Counted from the first letter of the stretch, positions 1 through 6,642 are shown. The stretch: 8,102 bases of DNA from Clostridium sp. CAG:411 (GCA_000437275.1 FR899649.1:1-8102); one strand, 5' to 3'. The notes: generated by a model not told the origin, from the letters alone. Program-made: numbers and translations.

Positions 1-868
1 TAAATACCCATACATCATCATCACCACAGAATTTGAATACCATATCTTCTTCTCTTGTTTCATCCTCTGTCACAATGCGACCATCTTCTGGCATATAAAA
101 ATCTAACTCCATCTTCATACCAAACATATGATGACGTGCTTCTTCTGCATTTATCGTTCCTTCTTCTACTGTATTAAATGGGAAGAAACCATAATGATTT
201 TGAAATGTTCCTGTTCCCTTCGAAAAATATGGTCCAGCCTTTGTCGTATCAATTGTCAATGTAGATTCTGTTTCATTTACCTTTTTTAAATTATATGCTG
301 CAAATTTTGCACTATCATAAATATAAGTTCCATTTTCATCTAAAAACTGAAAATTTGCGTTGTAATAAGAATCTACCACTGTATCTACAGAATGATCTCC
401 CTGTGCAGGGAACATATTTACTCCGTAAATTCCTGCAGCATCATTAAATTGAAGATTCCCATTGGCATCTAGCTGCTTCTTTACAATTCCCTGGTATTGG
501 GATTTTCCATATCCTGTCCAAACATTTTGAGCACCAGTTTCTCCCTTTCTACGATCACCACCAAACAGAAATACCTGATCCGCAGTTATACTCGTTCCAG
601 AAGTAATTTTTTCTAAAGCATACGCATTTAATGCTATTTTTGTGTTTTTATCTACCTCTTTACCCTTATAGGTCTTGATATTATAATCATAAAAATCTAC
701 CGACACGTTCAATGCCGATGCTGCTACATTTCCACTATAGCTTTTTTCTTCTTTATGTGTAGATACATGTTCTTTCTTCGTCAGGCTTTTTCCTGAAACA
801 ACAAGAATCATAACTACAACGACTGTTAAACATGCTGCTATAGCTCGTTTCCACATAGAATTTTTCAT
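1..868 (-). CDS. Fibro-slime domain secreted surface protein (partial, C-terminus beyond left edge)
   Basis: An open frame of 289 codons begins at the ATG at 868 and runs off the left edge without a stop. The N-terminus (MKNSMWKR, then a hydrophobic stretch at about residues 9-25) is a signal peptide or membrane anchor, followed by a Lys/Glu/Ser-rich linker. Residues about 225-289 match the start of a fibro-slime (PA14-like) domain: FFPF near 228, FGMKMELDFYMPEDGR near 249-264, and GDDDVWVF at 282-289, where the window cuts it. Proteins of this family are extracellular and often adhesin-like, but the ligand is unknown. AAGGA (881-885), 12 bases upstream, lies inside the 3' end of the preceding small gene, and the two genes are 7 bases apart, so translational coupling is likely. 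Whether the missing C-terminus carries a sortase signal cannot be seen. Family call is confident; function is not. Confidence 0.85.
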   Translation of the reverse strand, partial: MKNSMWKRAIAACLTVVVVMILVVSGKSLTKKEHVSTHKEEKSYSGNVAASALNVSVDFYDYNIKTYKGKEVDKNTKIALNAYALEKITSGTSITADQVFLFGGDRRKGETGAQNVWTGYGKSQYQGIVKKQLDANGNLQFNDAAGIYGVNMFPAQGDHSVDTVVDSYYNANFQFLDENGTYIYDSAKFAAYNLKKVNETESTLTIDTTKAGPYFSKGTGTFQNHYGFFPFNTVEEGTINAEEARHHMFGMKMELDFYMPEDGRIVTEDETREEDMVFKFCGDDDVWVF

Positions 869-875
869 TACTGTT

Positions 876-1046
876 TTACATCCTTTCTTTTTCCTGAATA
901 ACCTCTTCCATCATATGTAGAAGTTCCAATGCACTTCTAAAATACTTTGTCTCGCTTGTTTCTGCCAAAGTGACACTTCCCTGCCAGCTTTCGTTCTGCT
1001 CGCTTAAAACCTTGACAATAAATGTAGAACTCTTTTTTTCCTTCAT
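876..1046 (-). CDS. Small 56-residue protein of unknown function upstream of the fibro-slime gene
   Basis: The ATG at 1046 is preceded by GGAGG (1051-1055) at a spacing of 4 bases. The frame runs 56 codons to TAA at 876-878. The product begins MKEKKSSTFIVKVL, contains WQG at residues 21-23 and FRSALELL at 36-43, and has a charged C-terminal helix. It has no signal peptide or membrane segment, so it should be cytoplasmic. The strong ribosome binding site, the absence of overlap with other genes and the 7-base gap to the fibro-slime start support a real gene in a two-gene unit. I recall small clostridial proteins with a similar WQG...FRSALEL pattern, but this is memory and unverified. The predicted fold would be a short beta hairpin followed by a helix. 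Role unknown; it may be a regulator or partner of the surface locus. Confidence 0.72.
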   Translation of the reverse strand: MKEKKSSTFIVKVLSEQNESWQGSVTLAETSETKYFRSALELLHMMEEVIQEKERM

Positions 1047-1131
1047 AACTCCTCCATTCTAATCGTTTTTAATGCAGTTTCATCCTTTAGATTAAGGTAG
1101 ATTTTTTTTTCTATATATTGTAAAATAAACA

Positions 1132-1154
1132 AGATGAGACACCGTTTCTCATCT
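1132..1154 (-). terminator. Attenuator-like hairpin in the leader of the small protein/fibro-slime unit
   Basis: AGATGAGA (1132-1139) and TCTCATCT (1147-1154) form a perfect 8-bp stem with a 7-base loop. Read on the minus strand it is followed by the T-rich tail TGTTTATTTT, the layout of an intrinsic terminator. It lies between the candidate -10 (1169-1179) and the small gene start at 1046, so it may act as an attenuator. On the plus strand the tail is only CTTTTA. The stem is short and only moderately GC-rich, so a role as a plain stability hairpin is also possible. Confidence 0.45.
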
Positions 1155-1168
1155 CTTTTATGTACTTT

Positions 1169-1179
1169 ATCATACTATA
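1169..1179 (-). promoter_or_regulatory. Candidate -10 region for the minus-strand surface unit
   Basis: On the minus strand TATAGT (1179-1174) overlaps TATGAT (1174-1169). Both are reasonable -10 hexamers. No good -35 lies 16-18 bases upstream; that position is occupied by the GGTTACA direct repeat. A poor -35 replaced by an activator site is typical of activator-dependent promoters. The predicted leader would be roughly 115 bases. Confidence 0.4.
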
Positions 1180-1183
1180 AACC

Positions 1184-1202
1184 GGTTACATGCAGGTTAC
1201 AT
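1184..1202. promoter_or_regulatory. Direct repeat GGTTACAT x2, 11-bp period: probable SARP operator
   Basis: GGTTACAT occurs at 1184-1191 and again, identical, at 1195-1202. This is two heptamers (GGTTACA) with a 4-base spacer, one helical turn apart. SARP-type regulators such as AfsR, ActII-ORF4 and DnrI are known to bind heptameric direct repeats with this spacing near the -35 region. A SARP-type gene begins at 1329, and the repeat abuts the candidate -10 of the divergent fibro-slime unit. The repeat is seen directly; the binding is inferred. Confidence 0.6.
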
Positions 1203-1275
1203 AAATAATTTTTTCTTATTATTTATCCCCCCGTACCCCGTTTAAAGTATTCATAAAGGATTTTACTTGAAATTT

Positions 1276-1286
1276 TATACGGTATA
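1276..1286. repeat. Short dyad TATAC-G-GTATA upstream of the SARP-type gene
   Basis: A perfect inverted repeat with 5-base arms around one central base lies 42 bases before the regulator start. It overlaps TATATT (1283-1288), one of several weak -10 candidates for the regulator gene. It could be an operator or chance in AT-rich DNA. I see no convincing -35/-10 pair for the regulator in 1203-1316; the C-rich run at 1227-1239 is the only other notable composition there. Confidence 0.25.
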
Positions 1287-1328
1287 TTTCCTAATACAGT
1301 TATAACTTGATTTTAGAGGAGGCTCACA

Positions 1329-2540
1329 ATGGATTTTAGCCCAAATAAGCAACCACCCATTCAGATTTCCATGCTCGGAAATTTTGAGATTTATAATGAC
1401 GGTACTAAAATTGAAGAAACCGTAAACCGTTCCAAAAAAATGTGGAATTTGCTTGGATACATTATTACCTACCGAAATAAACATCTTTCTCAGACAGACT
1501 ATATTGATATGCTTTGGCCTGATGAAGATAGTGCAAATCCCGTAAACGCTTTAAAGACATTACTTTCTCGTTTACGCCATTTGCTGGAACCAGTTGCGGT
1601 TCATAATGAGAATTTTATCATATCCTCACAGGGGTCTTATCAATGGAACAATCATCTCAACTGTATGATTGACATTGAAGAATTTGAAAAATTTTGTCAG
1701 AAGGCAAATGGTACAACGGTTTCCGAGGAAAATCGCATTCTTTTTTACAAAAAGGCATTAGATTTATATAAGGGTGACTTTATGACAAAACATGCCACAG
1801 AATTGTGGGTTATTCCACTGTCTACCTATTATCACAATCTATATATAGATACTGCCAAAAACTTTTTTTCTTTATTAAGGAAGTTTAATGATTATGAAAC
1901 CATTGAATATTATTGTTCTAAAGCGTTACAGATTGAACGTTTTGATGAGACTTTGCATTGCATTTTTATCCAGAACATGATTGATCAGGGCAATTCTTTT
2001 GCAGCTCTTAATCATTATGAACAAACTACGGATTTACTCTATATCAATTTAGGCGTCAAGCCGTCCAAAGAATTGCGTAGTCTCTATCTGAATATTATAC
2101 GAACGCAAAAAACACTGGAAACAGACTTAAATATTATTCAGAATGATTTAAAGGAAGCAGAATTTAAAATGGGTCCATTTTTCTGTGAATACTGTATTTT
2201 TCAGGAAACTTATCGGTTAATTGCCCGTCAGGCTTCCAGAGAAGGACGTTCCGTTTATCTCTGCCTGTTGACAGTATATGATTCAAATGATGAAATTCCT
2301 TCCTTAAATAAATTAGATGCTGCCATGAAACGATTGGAAAATGCGATCAATGCCAGCTTACGACGAGGGGATGTTGTCTCACGATACAGTGGTGCGCAAT
2401 ATGTCATCCTACTTCCAAATATCACTTATGAAGATGGTGGCATGGTTATGGAACGTATTATCAAACAATACTATCAAGCCAATCGTCGAAGCATTCTGCG
2501 ATTGAAATATAAATTAGAACAAATTGTGATTGATGAATAA
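1329..2540 (+). CDS. SARP/BTAD-type transcriptional regulator with degenerate GGDEF-like C-terminal domain
   Basis: This 403-residue protein opens with an OmpR-like winged helix at about residues 11-108 (ISMLGNFEIYNDG, then LWPDEDSANPVNALKTLLSRLR near 62-83). A bacterial transcriptional activation domain (TPR-like) follows at about 113-258, ending in the typical LGVKPSKELRSLY at 241-253. Together these define the SARP/AfsR-like family, which activates transcription from direct-repeat operators. The C-terminus (about 284-400) has the layout of a nucleotidyl cyclase/GGDEF domain, LRRGDVVSRYSGAQYVILLP at 344-363, but SGAQY replaces the GGDEF signature, so it is probably not a cyclase and may sense or dimerise. 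There are no ATPase or membrane segments. AGGAGG (1317-1322) lies 6 bases before the ATG. The sortase gene follows after 21 bases, and the fibro-slime unit diverges upstream, so those are the probable targets. The effector is unknown. Confidence 0.85.
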   Translation: MDFSPNKQPPIQISMLGNFEIYNDGTKIEETVNRSKKMWNLLGYIITYRNKHLSQTDYIDMLWPDEDSANPVNALKTLLSRLRHLLEPVAVHNENFIISSQGSYQWNNHLNCMIDIEEFEKFCQKANGTTVSEENRILFYKKALDLYKGDFMTKHATELWVIPLSTYYHNLYIDTAKNFFSLLRKFNDYETIEYYCSKALQIERFDETLHCIFIQNMIDQGNSFAALNHYEQTTDLLYINLGVKPSKELRSLYLNIIRTQKTLETDLNIIQNDLKEAEFKMGPFFCEYCIFQETYRLIARQASREGRSVYLCLLTVYDSNDEIPSLNKLDAAMKRLENAINASLRRGDVVSRYSGAQYVILLPNITYEDGGMVMERIIKQYYQANRRSILRLKYKLEQIVIDE

Positions 2541-2548
2541 AAAGAAAT

Positions 2549-2554
2549 GGGGGA
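2549..2554 (+). promoter_or_regulatory. Ribosome binding site fixing the sortase start at 2562
   Basis: GGGGGA lies 7 bases before the ATG at 2562. The upstream in-frame ATG at 2547 has only an A-rich stretch before it and overlaps this site, so it is the less likely start. Confidence 0.65.
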
Positions 2555-2561
2555 TACGCCT

Positions 2562-3254
2562 ATGAAGCGTTTTTTTCTATGTATAATAGCAATTTTGCTG
2601 CTAAGTGCAACGTTGCTTTTGCTTCCTCAAAACGCAAAAAATACACCACAAGAAGCGACAACAGATTATGTGGCAGCTACCCCAAAACCTACATCGACTT
2701 CCAGCAAGGATACTGTCACACAAAAACCTGGCCCTACTTTAGATTTGTATTCTCGAGATAAGGACCTTCCCTACGATAAGCTTTTTATCACAAAGGAGCG
2801 ACAGCATTACAAAAGCGGTGATCTGACACTGCATATTCCAAAACTTGCACTGACAGAACCTGTGCAAGATGGAACAGAGAAAGCTGCTTTAAATAAAGGA
2901 CCTGGACTTTATGAATATTCACAACTTCCTGGCGAGGGCGATCGAAATGTCAGCATTGCCGCACATCGAAATAAAAGCCGCAACGGAGTGATCAGCGAAT
3001 GGTTCTTTTATTACATTGATACCTTATGTGAAGGGGACTATATTTATCTTTCGGACAAAAAACAGATTTATCGTTACAAGTACGACAAGACTACGGTTGT
3101 AGAAGAAACAGATTGGTCACCGATTTACAGCCAAGGTGTCAGTTGCATTACTCTTACTTCCTGTGAACCGATCGGTGTAGCAGACCATCGTATTGTTGTT
3201 CGAGCAATCTTAGACTCGATTGACAAATATTCCAAAGATTATATTTACGAATAA
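2562..3254 (+). CDS. Class D-like sortase (membrane-anchored cysteine transpeptidase)
   Basis: This 230-residue protein has a single N-terminal membrane segment (about 4-22) and a Pro/Thr/Ser-rich linker to about residue 60. The sortase beta-barrel domain extends from about 85 to 217. The catalytic set is visible: His135 in SIAAHRN, Cys201 in ITLTSCEP and Arg210 in DHRIVVRA. There is no C-terminal membrane segment. Sortases cleave an LPXTG-like signal and join the protein to the cell wall or to another pilin. The Cys-to-Arg spacing (9 residues) and single N-terminal anchor fit class D, or a C/D intermediate. AAHR and SCEP differ slightly from the usual AGHR and TCxP. It follows the SARP-type regulator by 21 bases, presumably in one operon, and is the likely partner of the divergent secreted fibro-slime protein. 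The start at 2562 is chosen over 2547 because of GGGGGA. Confidence 0.88.
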   Translation: MKRFFLCIIAILLLSATLLLLPQNAKNTPQEATTDYVAATPKPTSTSSKDTVTQKPGPTLDLYSRDKDLPYDKLFITKERQHYKSGDLTLHIPKLALTEPVQDGTEKAALNKGPGLYEYSQLPGEGDRNVSIAAHRNKSRNGVISEWFFYYIDTLCEGDYIYLSDKKQIYRYKYDKTTVVEETDWSPIYSQGVSCITLTSCEPIGVADHRIVVRAILDSIDKYSKDYIYE

Positions 3255-3257
3255 ATA

Positions 3258-3305
3258 GAGCCGCCACACAAAACTCTTGTGTAAGCGGCTCCAGCTTTAT
3301 TTTTT
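3258..3305 (+). terminator. Rho-independent terminator after the sortase gene
   Basis: GAGCCGC (3258-3264) pairs with GCGGCTC (3285-3291). ACACAA (3266-3271) pairs with TTGTGT (3277-3282) above a small internal loop. The hairpin is followed by CTTTATTTTTT. On the minus strand the tail is TATTTATT, weaker but possibly enough to end the converging membrane-protein gene as well. Confidence 0.85.
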
Positions 3306-3330
3306 ACACTTTTTTCGAAGCAATAACCTT

Positions 3331-4263
3331 CTAGTGATCGTTCTCATAGTTGATTGTATTGATTACTTTAACTACATTTTCTTCTGCTTTTAGACTGGTC
3401 TGACTAATCAATTCCCAATTAATTAAAATTCCCATAAGGGCAAACACAAAGTTTAATCCAGCCTGTTTTGTAATCATCCACCAAATGCCATCATACGTCA
3501 TCAACTTTTCCAATACGTGCGTAATATAATACCACTCAAATGGAAGATTTTGTTGTACTAAATTGTATTGTACACGTACTGCAAGTTCAATCACATAAAC
3601 ACTCACGAAAGAAAGGAAAACCGACATCCAAAATACAAAATGATTCATCTTTCCTTTCAATAATTTACAACCATAGTAAATACAAGGAGGTATAAACAAA
3701 AATAGTACACAAAAGGTTTTTCCTACCATATTTAAAGAAAGAATACAAGGAATACAGCCCACCAAACATCCTAATATACTGCCAAGTACTCCAAATAAAT
3801 AACTACCACTGGACACTCTCTGCCTTGTAACGGTTAATTGCTTTTGCAAACATTCTCTATGGATTGGATGATTTCCCCCATCTATTACCGCAAAAGAATC
3901 CGCATGTTTTTCTCCACAAATCACACATTCCCCAGGTGGTTCAATTCCCGTTACCCTAAAGATACGAATAATTCCTTGTATCATTTCCTGAAATCGCGTA
4001 TATTCTCTCTTTCCTAAATGTGTATTCCATACTACATGCTGATTTTCAAAATAGACAGAAGATTTAAACAGTTTTGCATATTCTAACAGCTTTTCCCGCA
4101 CCTGTTTCCAAGGTTCCCCTTCTAAATAGAATGTAATCTCTATCTTGCTTCCTAATTTTTTTCTAATAAGAAGCGGATAACCTTCCATATTCCCATATGC
4201 TAATTTGCCTTCTACCTTAAATTCATTCTTTCCCATAAATTCCATGTAGTCCATTTTGTCCAT
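3331..4263 (-). CDS. Uncharacterised membrane protein with CxxC/HxxC putative metal site
   Basis: I do not recognise this 310-residue protein. Residues 1-105 are soluble with alternating charged beta-like segments and a helix (PWKQVREKLLEYAKLF at 51-66). A small Cys/His cluster follows: C113-V-I-C116 and H135-R-E-C138, spaced like a zinc finger or treble clef. Four hydrophobic segments follow at about 155-177, 181-200, 208-229 and 267-284, and a short charged tail ends in ENDH. This suggests a membrane protein with a cytoplasmic metal-binding N-terminal half. GGAGGG (4269-4274) precedes the ATG by 5 bases. The gene lies behind the fba terminator, so it probably has its own promoter, though none in 4275-4355 is convincing. 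It converges on the sortase gene. Function unknown. Confidence 0.75.
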   Translation of the reverse strand: MDKMDYMEFMGKNEFKVEGKLAYGNMEGYPLLIRKKLGSKIEITFYLEGEPWKQVREKLLEYAKLFKSSVYFENQHVVWNTHLGKREYTRFQEMIQGIIRIFRVTGIEPPGECVICGEKHADSFAVIDGGNHPIHRECLQKQLTVTRQRVSSGSYLFGVLGSILGCLVGCIPCILSLNMVGKTFCVLFLFIPPCIYYGCKLLKGKMNHFVFWMSVFLSFVSVYVIELAVRVQYNLVQQNLPFEWYYITHVLEKLMTYDGIWWMITKQAGLNFVFALMGILINWELISQTSLKAEENVVKVINTINYENDH

Positions 4264-4355
4264 ACTATCCCTCCTCCCTTCTTACTGTTTATAAGAACAA
4301 AGCAGACAAGTCTTTCTCTCTAAAAACCTATCTCGCTTCGCATTCCCACTATCCC

Positions 4356-4396
4356 ATAAAGTAAGAAAGCTGCCTCACAGTATCCCATGAGACAGC
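4356..4396 (-). terminator. Rho-independent terminator of fba
   Basis: Read on the minus strand, GCTGTCTCA (4396-4388) pairs with TGAGGCAGC (4377-4369), nine pairs with one G-T wobble. The T-rich tail TTTCTTACTTTAT (4368-4356) follows. It lies about 27 bases past the fba stop and separates fba from the downstream membrane-protein gene. Confidence 0.8.
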
Positions 4397-4422
4397 AGAC
4401 TCTATTCTATCAAGAAAGAAAA

Positions 4423-5289
4423 TTAAGCCTTTCCAACTGATCCGAATAATTCCATCTTTTCTTTTACAGTAGCCTTAATTGCTTCTGCACCTGGAGCTAA
4501 AAGCTTACGAGGGTCAAATCCCTTACCCTGAAGGTCTTTTCCTTCTTCGATATACTTACGAGTAGCTTCCTGGAATGCTAACTGGCACTCTGTATTAACA
4601 TTGATCTTAGCAACACCTAAAGAGATTGCTTTCTTAATCATGTCTGCAGGGATACCTGTACCACCATGAAGAACTAAAGGCATATCTCCAGTCTTAGCCT
4701 GGATTGCATCTAATGTCTCAAAGCTTAATCCTGCCCAGTTTTCTGGATATTTACCATGAATGTTTCCGATACCTGCTGCAAGCATTGTTACACCTAAATC
4801 TGCAACCATCTTACACTCTTCTGGATCTGCACACTCACCAGCACCGATAACACCGTCTTCTTCTCCACCGATAGAACCAACTTCTGCTTCGATAGAAAGT
4901 CCCTTAGCCTTGCACTCTGCAACTAATTCTTTTGTCTTTTCTACGTTCTCTTCAATTGGATAGTGTGAACCATCGAACATTACAGAAGAAAATCCTGCTG
5001 CGATACAAGCCTTTGCACCTTCATAGCTACCATGATCTAAGTGAAGTGCAACTGGTACAGTGATGTTTAACTCTTCTAACATACCGTTTACCATACCAAC
5101 GACTGTTTTATAGCCACACATGTACTTTCCAGCACCTTCTGATACACCAAGGATAACTGGGCTCTTTAATTCTTCTGCTGTTAAAAGAATAGATTTTGTC
5201 CACTCTAAGTTGTTGATGTTGAACTGTCCTACTGCATATTTTCCTGCTTTTGCTTTTGTAAGCATTTCTGCTGCTGATACTAATGCCAT
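4423..5289 (-). CDS. fba: Class II fructose-1,6-bisphosphate aldolase
   Basis: This cytoplasmic zinc enzyme cleaves fructose 1,6-bisphosphate to dihydroxyacetone phosphate and glyceraldehyde 3-phosphate in glycolysis, and runs in reverse in gluconeogenesis. The 288-residue product shows the class II set: ALHLDHG with the catalytic Asp85 and zinc ligand His86, Glu136 in EAEVGSIGG, His178 in GNIHGKYP, His208 in VLHGGTGIP, and the phosphate-binding INVNTE at 229-234. Length is usual for the short class IIB-like branch. The start is placed at 5289 (MALVSAAEML) because GGAGG (5298-5302) lies 8 bases before it; the longer frame from 5304 would have this site inside the gene. A consensus promoter upstream and a terminator downstream make it a single-gene unit. 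The related tagatose-bisphosphate aldolases are an alternative, but the NIHGKYP region favours Fba. Confidence 0.93.
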   Translation of the reverse strand: MALVSAAEMLTKAKAGKYAVGQFNINNLEWTKSILLTAEELKSPVILGVSEGAGKYMCGYKTVVGMVNGMLEELNITVPVALHLDHGSYEGAKACIAAGFSSVMFDGSHYPIEENVEKTKELVAECKAKGLSIEAEVGSIGGEEDGVIGAGECADPEECKMVADLGVTMLAAGIGNIHGKYPENWAGLSFETLDAIQAKTGDMPLVLHGGTGIPADMIKKAISLGVAKINVNTECQLAFQEATRKYIEEGKDLQGKGFDPRKLLAPGAEAIKATVKEKMELFGSVGKA

Positions 5290-5297
5290 CTTAAAAT

Positions 5298-5302
5298 CCT
5301 CC
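5298..5302 (-). promoter_or_regulatory. Ribosome binding site fixing the fba start at 5289
   Basis: GGAGG on the minus strand lies 8 bases before the ATG at 5289. It overlaps codons 1-3 of the longer frame that begins at 5304, which has no site of its own. Confidence 0.8.
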
Positions 5303-5360
5303 ATTTGTATAATTTTTTTCGACAGGTTGCTTTAATGCCAGCCCGTCTATAATCAACTTC

Positions 5361-5389
5361 ATTATACCCCAATCCTTTTCAATTGTAAA
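5361..5389 (-). promoter_or_regulatory. Sigma-A-type promoter of fba
   Basis: On the minus strand TTTACA (5389-5384), a 17-base spacer and a perfect TATAAT (5366-5361) are present. This gives a leader of about 65 bases before the fba start. The -35 lies only 25 bases past the mrp stop. No terminator hairpin is visible between them, so some readthrough from mrp is possible. Confidence 0.85.
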
Positions 5390-5414
5390 GCATTCCTTCC
5401 ATGCAAAAAGCTAT

Positions 5415-6572
5415 CTATTGCGTAAGAAAATCCTCTACTGCTTTTTTTGCATTTCCCTGCTGTCCAGGCACAACCATAATGTTTTTTGCCATCAATGCCT
5501 GTATTGCTCCAAAACCAATACCTCCACAAATCAATACATTCACACCCGCCTCTGTTAAGCAGGCTTCTATTGCTTCCTGTGTATTCTCCGTAATGCTGCA
5601 TTCCTTCTCTGATGTAAGCTTATCTTCCTCTATTTCATAAATCATAAACGTTTTACATGCATTAAAATGTGCAGATACTTCGCCATCCGTTTCTACGGCT
5701 ACTGCAATTTTTTCCCATTTATCTTCTTTTACGCAAGGACAGACCTGTTCTATAAAAGCAGACGCTTCTTCTAAATAATCCGCATCTAATTCTTCGATTT
5801 TTCCAGCATCCACTTGCTTTGCAATGGCCGAATCCAACGGTAGTTTTGCTAATACTTTCAATTCGCACTCTTGTGCCACTTCGTCCACATGACTTTCTCC
5901 AAAGACCGACATCTTTTTTCCACAGCAATCACACTGTACATAACTATAATTTTCAACAATTCCTAAAATCGGAATGTCCATAGCATTTGCCATGTTGACT
6001 GCTTTCTTCACAATCATGGACACTAACTCCTGTGGAGATGTAACAATAATAATTCCATCCAGTGGTAATGACTGAAATACGGTCAATGGCACATCTCCTG
6101 TTCCCGGAGGCATATCTACAAACATATAATCTACATTTCCCCATGCTACTTCTGTCCAAAACTGTTTTACAGCGCCAGCAATCACTGGCCCTCTCCATAT
6201 CACAGGTGCATCTTCCTTGTCCATCAAAAGGTTAATGGACATTACTTTTGTTCCATTCTCACTTTCAGCAGGTACAATTCCCTGTGGACCATTGCTTACT
6301 TTTCCTTTTATTCCAAATGATTTTGGAATAGATGGTCCCGTAATATCTGCATCCAAAATAGCAGTCTGGTATCCTTTTTTCTGCATACATACAGATAAAT
6401 AGGAAGTAACAAAAGATTTTCCTACTCCACCTTTGCCACTTACTACTCCTATCACTCTTTTAATCTTACTATATTTATTGGCAGGTTCTAATAAATCTTC
6501 CTTACTTGGTTGGCGGGAAGCACAATCTGCTTTACAACTTCCGCAACTTCCAGTACAATTTTCTTCGCTCAT
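5415..6572 (-). CDS. mrp: Mrp/ApbC (Nbp35-like) Fe-S carrier ATPase with C-terminal NifX-like domain
   Basis: This 385-residue P-loop ATPase is of the family that assembles and delivers iron-sulfur clusters in the cytoplasm. The N-terminus has four cysteines (C6, C10, C13, C17), as in Nbp35-type proteins. The deviant Walker A GKGGVGKS is at 46-53, DADITGPS at 74-81 and DMPPGTGD at 153-160. The paired-cysteine motif is C214-D-C216-C217, with CxxC preserved plus one extra Cys. Residues about 287-384 (KIAVAVETDGEVSAHF to the end) resemble the NifX/NifB/VnfY-type dinitrogenase cofactor domain, including the loop ICGGIGFGA at 348-356. That domain occurs in many anaerobes without nitrogenase and binds metal clusters. 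AAGGAG (6584-6589) lies about 11 bases before the ATG. The gene diverges from rpoD and lies upstream of fba. Family is clear; client proteins are unknown. Confidence 0.92.
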   Translation of the reverse strand: MSEENCTGSCGSCKADCASRQPSKEDLLEPANKYSKIKRVIGVVSGKGGVGKSFVTSYLSVCMQKKGYQTAILDADITGPSIPKSFGIKGKVSNGPQGIVPAESENGTKVMSINLLMDKEDAPVIWRGPVIAGAVKQFWTEVAWGNVDYMFVDMPPGTGDVPLTVFQSLPLDGIIIVTSPQELVSMIVKKAVNMANAMDIPILGIVENYSYVQCDCCGKKMSVFGESHVDEVAQECELKVLAKLPLDSAIAKQVDAGKIEELDADYLEEASAFIEQVCPCVKEDKWEKIAVAVETDGEVSAHFNACKTFMIYEIEEDKLTSEKECSITENTQEAIEACLTEAGVNVLICGGIGFGAIQALMAKNIMVVPGQQGNAKKAVEDFLTQ

Positions 6573-6636
6573 TATTCTACAATCTCCTTTCTATCCTTGC
6601 CCTGATATAGATAATGGCAAGACTAATGGTACATAT

Positions 6637-6642
6637 ATTATA
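6637..6642 (-). promoter_or_regulatory. Candidate -10 of mrp
   Basis: TATAAT on the minus strand (6642-6637) lies 64 bases before the mrp start. The -35 position 17 bases upstream reads GTATCT, a poor match, so this is a partial call. No strong alternative was found in 6590-6780. Confidence 0.4.

Noticed and set aside
1275..1484. 69-codon minus-strand frame opposite the SARP-type gene
   Set aside because: It is antisense to the regulator's winged-helix domain, with no ribosome binding site and no recognisable content.
5362..5601. 79-codon minus-strand frame at the end of mrp
   Set aside because: It overlaps the well-supported NifX-like domain in another frame, and its end covers the fba promoter.
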